From positions 180,984-196,236 of the forward strand of contig BEXV01000653.1 of NCBI GenBank assembly GCA_003118195.1: a DNA stretch of 15,253 nucleotides, written 5' to 3'. Each line of letters starts with the position of its first letter. The first letter of the stretch is position 1. This document shows, piece by piece, positions 1 through 8,400 of this stretch. Origin of the DNA: Hemicentrotus pulcherrimus (taxonomy: Eukaryota; Echinodermata; Echinoidea; Camarodonta; Strongylocentrotidae). The notes under the pieces are model-generated. The model worked only from the letters and a program-made list of their open reading frames with translations. It had not been told where the DNA came from and searched no databases. Made by a program: the position numbers and the translations under genes.

Positions 1-663
1 AAAAAGAAAAGAATGCTGTAAAAATATTTATTTTATATTTTGTCTTTGGAAGGATCTTTACCTGACTATCCTACATGTACATGGCTTTTGAAGATAATTT
101 AACCATAACATTATTTTTCAAAAGTCTACATGTATGTCAATACAGTGCGTATAAAAAAAATCACAAGTGTACCCATCTTTGGTAACTTCCAATTATAAAG
201 ATATAAACTATGTGACCTTGAATCAGATATCATGGTAAAGGGAAACTCATACCCTGTCTAATATTCATAGTTGTGCTGCCACAGATGACTGCATGAGCAG
301 CAGGCATTTCAAAAAGTATTGTCGAAATCCTTTTTCAAAGTTGCGTCTGATAGGAGATGTAGGCAGATTTTTCAATGTATAGGTGGTATCGCTATGAAGG
401 GATAGATTGAAGGGGCCCCTCCAAATAGTGGTGAGAAAATTTGTATACAGTAGCAAGTGAGTATTTGCACTCCTTCTCCCTCATCCGACATAATCTAATG
501 TCTAATCTACTTCATTACAACAACAAAAAGGAATCTTAAATATCATAATCAGATTATTGTAACTAACAACATTATTCTGTCAGCGATTACAATATATATC
601 TCGATTGGGAAAAAGCCTAATTTGGTTTCAGAGAACACAATATACTGGTTTTCAGATGTATTA

Positions 664-964
664 TTACCATAGCAATGCACTATGAACATGACGAACAAAG
701 AAAGCGGACAAAATATACAGTTCCTCATTCTACTCTCAACAATTGCTGTGGTAGGCAAAGGAACATATCCCTTCACTGCTATTATGTAAAAATGTGTAGA
801 ACAGGTGTCACATGCATATTCACCTGTGCTACTTATTTTTACATACACTGTAATAGCAGTGCAGGGATATGTTCCTTTGTCTACCACAGCAATTGTTGAG
901 GGTAGAATTAGGAACTGTATATTTTGTCCGCTCTCTTTGTCCGTCATGTTCATAGTGATGGTAA
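664..964. mobile_element. 301-bp foldback (near-perfect palindrome) element
   Basis: The two halves are inverted copies meeting with no spacer at ATGCAT (812-817). Arm landmarks: TTACCAT (664-670) with ATGGTAA (958-964); CTATGAACATGACG with CGTCATGTTCATAG; CAATTGCTGTGGTAG with CTACCACAGCAATTG. The arms differ by point changes and one gap of about 7 nt, so they have diverged since forming. The element has no coding capacity; apparent ORFs on both strands come from the palindrome itself. No target duplication was seen. Confidence 0.85.
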
Positions 965-1182
965 CTAGGCAAGAAATATTGAAATACAATGAAACTGCAT
1001 CATCTGACATCACACTACCAATATATTCATCTGCTTGATGATAGCATCTACTCGCGATATATCTTTATCTCACTATGTTAGCGTTTCTAAGGAGAAGACC
1101 ACACAATGTATGCACATTCCATGCAGACATCATTTCTACAAGCGCACACGTGCTAATAAACCACATTTGCTTTTGCATCCTA

Positions 1183-1275
1183 CCAGGTACCCATTTAACA
1201 CCTGGGTGGAGAGTAGCAAATGTAGATCAATGTCTTGCCAAAGGACATTTAGTGCCGCGGCAGGACTTGAACCTG
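1183..1275 (-). mobile_element. SINE fragment with tRNA B-box remnant, upstream of SHMT
   Basis: Reading ACCAGGTACCCATTTAACAC, then GTAGCAAATGTAGATCAATG, then TCTTGCCAAAGGACATTTAGTG, the fragment ends in GGACTTGAACC (1263-1273). That is a near-perfect tRNA B box on the - strand (GGTTCAAGTCC). The A-box half is not recognisable beyond 1275, so the tRNA head is truncated or decayed. Confidence 0.6.
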
Positions 1276-1712
1276 TACAGATATGTACCTGTATGTAATT
1301 TCAAAACTGATTAAATTTTGCCAGTATGATGAGGGTCCCGACATGATATCTCCTGTGTTGAATCTCTTTTGTCAAAGCAATAAAGAGGTCAGATCAATGT
1401 GTACAGGCTCTATACAGTGGAGATAAAAATATTGAACTTGAACAAATAAACAAATTTGAACTACATTCTTTCTAACCAAACATAGTATGTGTATGTATAA
1501 GCAGTCAGCATTCATTGTATGCAGTCAATGCTGCTGTACACAGTGGAAACAACTGCAGGGATTTTCAGTAGGCCTGAATGGCCTAGGAGACAGACAGCTC
1601 ATTAGAATATGGTTGCATTAACTTTCTGAAGACTTTTTGAATCCTATCTCAATAGAGGTGGATTGTATAACATTTGCACTAAAACTTGTTCCACTTATTG
1701 TCCGGAAAGAGT

Positions 1713-1759
1713 GAATAAACTGAATGATGAATAAACTGAATGATGAATAAATGCATGAT
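1713..1759 (+). repeat. 16-bp minisatellite, three units
   Basis: Two identical GAATAAACTGAATGAT units (1713-1728, 1729-1744) are followed by a diverged unit, GAATAAATGCATGAT (1745-1759). Confidence 0.9.
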
Positions 1760-2100
1760 GTTTGTACAATGATTAACAGGTGCAAGTGCTTGCCCAACAT
1801 AGCATTAGCATTTTTTTAGCAGTTACCGAACAAGTGCATGTATGTTTCCCACATTCAAGCTTATGAACTACATTATCTTGTTACAGGTGATCCCATGGCT
1901 CTCAGAACTCTGCTATTGTGCTATAGCAAGTAAGACAGAGGGTTGCACTGGAATGTATAGACAGACAGACTGTCCCTCACACTCTGTACAATGACCAAGT
2001 GCATTACATGGGTGTACGTTGATTAGCTTGCTTACACATATTCCATTTACATGGTGTATTCATTTCCTCAGATTCAGTAACCACTTGTAAGAAGACTTTT

Positions 2101-2126
2101 CATTTAATTTCTCCTCCACTCTCCAG
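2101..2126 (+). promoter_or_regulatory. Probable splice acceptor 5 nt before the SHMT start codon
   Basis: A long pyrimidine-rich tract ends in CTCTCCAG at 2126, followed by ACGAAATGG. This is a strong 3' splice site and suggests that at least one upstream 5'UTR exon is joined here. A weaker acceptor-like site, TTTCCTCAG, ends at 2071. I could not place the partner donor with confidence. No CAG-to-ATG reading frame upstream gives a good presequence. Confidence 0.6.
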
Positions 2127-2131
2127 ACGAA

Positions 2132-2451
2132 ATGGCTACTGTCAATGGAACCAAGAAAGTCATCAAGACAGTCACTAACGGCAATGGTGATGGAAGTCTC
2201 AAGACAGTCACCAATGGCAACGGAGATGGGAGTCTCAAGACAGTCACCAATGGTGATGGGAGTCGTTGGTTTGGACACCAGTCGTTGGAAGAGAATGACC
2301 CTGAGATGTATGCTATCATCTTAAAGGAGAAGGATCGTCAAAGGAAAGGCTTAGAACTGATTGCATCAGAGAACTTCCCAAGCAGAGCGGTTCTTGAGGC
2401 TCTCGGCTCCTGTCTGCAAAATAAATACTGCGAGGGATACCCTGGAAATAG
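2132..2451 (+). CDS. SHMT1: SHMT coding exon 1 (start codon, repeat-bearing N-terminus, LIASENF motif)
   Basis: Encodes residues 1-106 plus two bases of Arg107. The start ATG has A at -3 and G at +4 (GAAATGG). After a lysine-rich opening come three copies of a [16 protein letters not shown] repeat (residues 12-44), then the conserved helix leading to LELIASENF and [10 protein letters not shown]. The donor is AATAG|GTATAA, phase 2. Asn106 stands where homologues mostly have Gln, Lys or Arg (YPGQRYYGG in human). Confidence 0.95.
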
Positions 2452-5400
2452 GTATAAAATTTACTTAAGAATTTGTGTGTTTAGTTTTTGGATGGAGGGA
2501 AAGCTCTTAAGCTTTTGGAAATGATTCCTTGACATTTTAAACATTCAGGGTCTGTACCTTAAAGGGATAGTTGATTTTTTGTTGCAGAGGGAGCTATACA
2601 AAATAATTTTTGTGTGAGATAATGAAAAACGTGAGTGTTAATTTTGAAAGAACATACAATTTACCGGTAAATGACAAAATCATCTTTGATCAAAATCGGT
2701 TCAGAGACGGCGGAAATATCAATAAAAATAACAATTTGTGGTGCACCACAAATGTTCAATAATTTGTGCCAGTGGTTGGTTATAATGTGTTGGTTATAAT
2801 ACGCAGAACCAGCTCTCGTGTATTGTTATTATTAGGTGGTCTGTCAATATGACAGACAACCTATTGATTTCATCATAACTTTCTTTTTTTAATTTTCTTT
2901 CTTTATTCATATTTATTTCTCCACTTTTTTGTGTATAGGATAACCCAAGATCATTAGTTAATATCTTTCACTTTTGACACATTTATAGGTCAATTTCATA
3001 AGACATGACAGCAATATTTGCAAGCTCATCCGGTCATCGTGACGTCATCCAGGCGCCATTTTGTGATCATTTGGCCTTTAAGTATATCGTGACATTATCA
3101 TAATGACCTTGGATCTCAAAATTTGAATTTACAAATTATGACGTCAGCATATTTATAGAAAATTGATTGTATCTCTGTGTAAATTTGATCAATTTTCTTC
3201 CAAATGTTGATATGTTGTAGCTAAAACAATTCTCTACAAGATCAGTCAGTCCACTCTTTTGCATTTTGATGACGTCATCATAGTGAAAATTTCAATTTTA
3301 GACAAAATGTCAGAATTCTCTTAATTAGCGTGTTATGCCTATAGGAGGTGTCTTTTTCTAAAATCTCCATTCTACATTTCAGTCTTGTTCGAGCAATATC
3401 TCGATTTATTTTGTATGATTTTTACTTTCCAGGTTTGGATAAGTTGTAGCAGAGAAAATTCTGTACACGGAAGGTGACATTTTGTTTTTAATCAGATGTT
3501 GGGATTATGGTGATATTTTAACTACAAAATGTGATTTGAGATTCCTATTTTCCGTTTACGTGTAATGTGTATGTGGAGAATTTTGGTCCATTGGTTATTA
3601 AAAGCATCTCCCATTCAATCAACCCAGATTCGATTCCGAATTTCCTGTTGGGTCAATTTTTTATTTTTTTGGTTTTCGTTATATATTTGATTTTATCTCC
3701 TTCTTCGACTATCACAATCACAAACAATGTATTACAAATAATCATAATTTTCATCATTATTATCATTATCACCTATATCAACATGACTTTTGAATCAGCG
3801 TGATTACAATCATTATCATCTTCATTTTTCCAGCCATCAATATCATCTTTACTATTATCCTTATGATCATCACCATTATCCCTATCACCATCATCATCAT
3901 CAATGTACATGTATACTGCAATATCAATTCGTCCCTCCCTGACAAAAATGTACCATGGTTACCATCGTACTTTTGTCCAAATTACCATCCACAATGGCAA
4001 CCATGGTTATCATGGTACCAAAACAATGAAATACATTGTTTAATGACCCAATGTATTTCATTGTTTTGGTACCATGATAACCATGGTTACCATGGTGGAT
4101 GCAACATACCCTGGTGGATGGTAATTTGGACAAAAGTACCATGGTTACCATGGTATATGATTCTACTCTCCTTCTAATATGTTTATAGTCTTCCATTTAT
4201 TCAGATTAAATAACAGACCACCTAATTTGTTTCAATGACAAATTAAATTTCTTGTTAATTAAGTAATGGTCACCATGAAGCTGAATAAGTATGATCATAT
4301 TGGCTGAATTTGACACATTTTGGGGTCTAAAATTACCTTCATAGCAATTTTAGGTTTTAAAAGGACACTAGAAATGTCATAAATAAGAATAAGAGTAATA
4401 ACCATGCACTCTGAACGCATTTGCGGTCTGAAACAAGAAAACACCTATCCCTTTTAGGATAAGCTAAAGTTCTGGTAATGACAGAAAATACCTTCTCATA
4501 CAGTCCAACAAAACTTACACTGAATGTTTATCATTACAAATAAATGACCTGTGCCAAACGATTTTGGTAAAAAATGTATAGGGGCTGAGTAATGAGCATA
4601 GAAAGATGAAGAAATCAAGCTAAGTAGACCTGACACCATGTGCTTATTACAGGTCACTATGTGCAAATGAGAGTTTTGGTTTTTATTGAAGATGATTTCC
4701 AGCAAGTTTTTGTGAGATTGTCTTTATTTGACGGGTTCAAACACTCAATCTACTGCAGGATAATCAGTCCAGAATGAATTATAGCCATGTTCTCTCAACA
4801 TACGATGCCTGTACTAGAGCTCAAGATTAGCTTTAATTCTATTTTTTAGATAATTTAATCTTGGTTGTTGATTTCATTGGCTGATTGATAGCAGTGAACA
4901 TTTTTGTTGTGAAATACAAACAATATGACAAGGCTTCCATTGCTTTGAGAAAAATTCTGAAACTTAACAGGTAATTTTTTTCTTTTTAATGATGTGTCTA
5001 GTAACATTCTTGTGCTTTTTCAAACCTCTTGTGTTGCCATCACAAATGTACATACATGTACATGTATGTTACCAGCATGCATGGTTGAGAAAAACTGGAT
5101 TAATTTAACTAGATGTGTACATGCTGTTGGGAATATGGATAGAGCCAAATAATAATATACTGTCTACAAATATCAGATCACAGGTCGACCTTGAGGCAAA
5201 CTTGTACACGCATGTTATGAATTTTATTATAAAAAAATAGAAATAAGTTGTGAACTATTTGAATTATACATCCATTCTCAAATGCTAACAAGGAATCCAG
5301 ATGACTGAGTAACTAAAAATACCTTGCTTTATTTGCCTTTGTTAACAGATACTATGGCGGTACACAGTTCTTTGATGAAATGGAACTTCTGACTCAGAAG

Positions 5401-8400
5401 AGAGCCTTGGCAGCATTTGGTCTGAAGGAAGAGGAATGGGGCGTCAACGTCCAGCCGTATTCAGGCTCTCCAGCAAACTTTGCGGTCTACACCGGAGTGA
5501 TTGGCCCTCATGGACGTATTATGGGTCTGGATCTACCGGACGGTGGTCATCTTACACATGGATTCATGACAGCTAAGAAGAAGATTTCTGCAACGTCCTT
5601 GTTCTTTGAGTCGATGCCATACAGGGTTAATCCTAAAACAGGCCTCATTGACTATGATGCTCTTGCTGTAAACGCCAGATTGTTTCGTCCACAAATGATC
5701 ATTGCAGGTGAGTGAAGCATAGAACAGTCTTTCTAAGTGAATTTGGCAATGAGCGCCAAGAGTGTCAAATCTGACAGACACAAGCGCTATACAAGGACCC
5801 ACTATTATTATTTTTATACAGCGGTGGTGGTGGTGGTGGTGGTGGTTATTTGACCCGACTGGTAAAAAAGCATTAATGCTTCTAAGTAAGCAACCAGACA
5901 GCCGACGGCTTTCGGTCCTCACCGAGGAACCTGGTAATGAGGATTAATGCCTTACCAAAGGGCACTAGCGCATCGACTTAGTTTCGAACCCGGGGTCACC
6001 AGATAACGAGACCACTGCTCTTCCGACTGAGCTGTTACCCTCATATTCAGGGGGCATCACTATTGATAGTCCAGATAAATAATTTTTCATTCATTTAATC
6101 TATTTTCTAATTCTGTTGACAGAGTATCTTTCACATAGGATAAACTTTATGCCCGTAATGTTATGAACCAGAGCAAAATAACACTTGGGTTCTAAAGGAA
6201 ATCTATTTATTCAGATGGTCATATCTCAGCCAATACTTAACATTTTCAATTGGTTTTTGACGTTTGGACATTATTTTTGATGAAGAAAAAATTGAGAAAT
6301 TACAAAAAATTATTTTTGATGACATCACACTTCACCACACTATTACCTAGGTCAAGTGGTGTGTAGCAAAGTGTAGGTTGATGTCTTGCCAAAAGATGTT
6401 AGTGTTGTAACAGAATTAACCCCATCCCTTGTCATCTACGGTCTGTTGACCAATCCCAAAGACCACAACACAATACCTACAGCATGCATGCTTTCTTTAA
6501 TAGGACTCTAGTTATATTAATCAATCATTGATGATATTGTTTGTTTTCATCCCCTTCTTGTCAGGTATGAGCTGTTATCCTAGGAATCTAGACTACAAAC
6601 GTTTCAAGGAGATCGCTGTAGAGAATGATGCCTTTCTTCTCGCTGACATGGCTCATGTGAGTGGATTGGTTGCTGCGGGAGTTGTAGCTAATCCTTTTGA
6701 GTACTGTGACATCGTTACAAGCACAACACACAAGACACTTAGAGGACCGCGATCGGGCATCATCTTCTTTCGTAGAGGTAACAAAAATCACAGAACTCAA
6801 GATAAGGTATCAACAAAATCAGAGGGCTTAATATTAGTGGTGTCTGGTATATTGTCAACCAACCATCCAACTATGTTTGATACTAATTAACTTAATTCCA
6901 TTTACTTCATTCAATTCAGTACACAGTTTGACAAACCTCTGCCATTTGCTCTTGAAGCATGTTTCTATAAAATCAATGAAAAGAAAGACAATTTCTAATA
7001 TACAAGCTTTTACTATGACTACATATAGCACTGCCAAGAAAGGCGATCTATCCTCTGTCATGTGATCTCATGTTGACAACTTTTGTTTCAGATTCTGTAT
7101 GTGGTATATGATAATTTATAGGAATTTTTATTTTGACTTTTGTTTTTTTAAAGATCATATACATATTTGTTAAATATAGATATTCCCTTTAATATGCGCA
7201 GAGGCTCTTGTAAAAATGTAATATTTTTTACTGAAAATAAATGCTTTCCTTGATGCATTTTTGAATGATCTCTTTTACCAGGTGTCCGTAAGGTTCTAAA
7301 GAATGGCACTGAGGTGATGTATGACCTTGAGAAACCGATCAACGAAGCCGTCTTCCCTGGACTTCAAGGTGGACCACATATGCATGCTGTTGGAGGTAAG
7401 GTATGGCAAAAAGCCAGCTCAGTTTACAGGGTACCTTATTCCTTTTATCCATACAGAATGAAGGCAATGGTATAAAAACATGGTGTATAAATCTTTTAAT
7501 TTTGTTATAAAGTGTTGATTATGGTAATGGTATTCATTCTGGGTTTGTAGAAACAGTTGGTCAATAAATGCTATTTCTTAGCTGTACCGGTAAGCCTGAA
7601 CTCTATGTAATGTATGTTCCATCTCAACTTTATCCTATGCTTGTGGAATTCACAAAAGGATTTTTATCCGTCATGGTCATTAATGATCATGCTTATATCA
7701 ATTTTGTATGTCTGTTATGCCTTTTGTATGTCTGAATGATACTGAGGTGTGTTGCGAAATGGAAAGCAGGACATGATACAGGAAAGTGTAGGGCCTTTTT
7801 AGTTTTGGTGATTTCTTTTGTCTGCCTTATTCCTTTCAAGTTTGTCAATTTTCTTTTCACCTGTGTTCTTTTTATGCCTTCACCCACAGAAGATGGTGCC
7901 GTAGCTCTTGTTATTTGTATTCTTATTAACAGAGTAGATTATAATTATAATTTTTCTGAATAAATTTGATGTTGTTTAAAATATACAAAGACACTGGTGA
8001 TGGTCATTTTAGGGACAAGTATATTGGCTTCCTGTTATGAAATGAACATTCCTTGAACAATCCTCTATTTTATTTCCCTTTAAAAATGGAATTCAGGAGT
8101 TGGTGTAGCATTATTGCAGGCTTCACAACCAGAGTTTAAGCTGTATGCCCGGGATGTCGTCACAAACGCACAAGCCATGGCTGAAGAACTTATGAAGAGA
8201 GGTTATACTATTTCTTCAGGTGAGTTTTAGTCTTCATCACTCTTGTTTTCTCTCTTATTCTGCCTCTTACCAGGAAGGTTGCAAATGAAGCAATGTGTTT
8301 TCTTGTAGTGAGAATTATTGAAGAGATCAAACTTGTCACCAGCAAAATATTTACTGGCAACTCCACCAACATTATCCCTTTTGTCATCCCATGACAATAA

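Larger units (their letters stand above)
1..2100. other. Upstream non-coding DNA
   Basis: Apart from the foldback element, SINE fragment and minisatellite listed separately, I see no coding exon with conserved sequence. The open frames are short and without recognisable domains. TACATGTA palindromes occur at 72-79 and 128-135. A 5'UTR exon and promoter for SHMT may lie here but cannot be fixed from sequence alone. Confidence 0.6.
2831..4226. mobile_element. 1.4-kb element with 14-bp terminal inverted repeats in SHMT intron 1
   Basis: ATTAGGTGGTCTGT (2831-2844) is exactly inverted at 4213-4226 (ACAGACCACCTAAT). The left end also folds on itself: AGGTGGTCTGTC (2834-2845) pairs with GACAGACAACCT (2851-2862) with one mismatch. 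The interior carries three TGACGTCA palindromes (3040, 3139, 3270), an ATC/ATT-rich microsatellite and a nested foldback. No transposase ORF is visible, so it would be non-autonomous. No clear target duplication could be read at the flanks. Confidence 0.6.

Noticed and set aside
549..1013. 154-residue open frame on the - strand and similar frames on the + strand
   Set aside because: They read through both arms of the 301-bp palindrome, so the two halves mimic each other; there is no domain or codon signal.
1887..1929. Possible upstream SHMT exon starting MALRTLLLCYS (acceptor TTGTTACAG, donor GCAA|GTAAGA), which looks like a mitochondrial presequence
   Set aside because: Joining it to the acceptor at 2126 leaves the SHMT frame and soon reaches a stop; the acceptor at 2071 also fails. 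At best it is untranslated.
3800..4196. 125- and 90-residue open frames on opposite strands
   Set aside because: Products of the ATC/ATT microsatellite and the 205-bp foldback; low-complexity and without homology features.
5980..6040. A functional tRNA gene on the - strand
   Set aside because: A and B boxes and a D-arm are present, but no closed acceptor stem or clean anticodon arm could be drawn, and the sequence continues into a SINE body.
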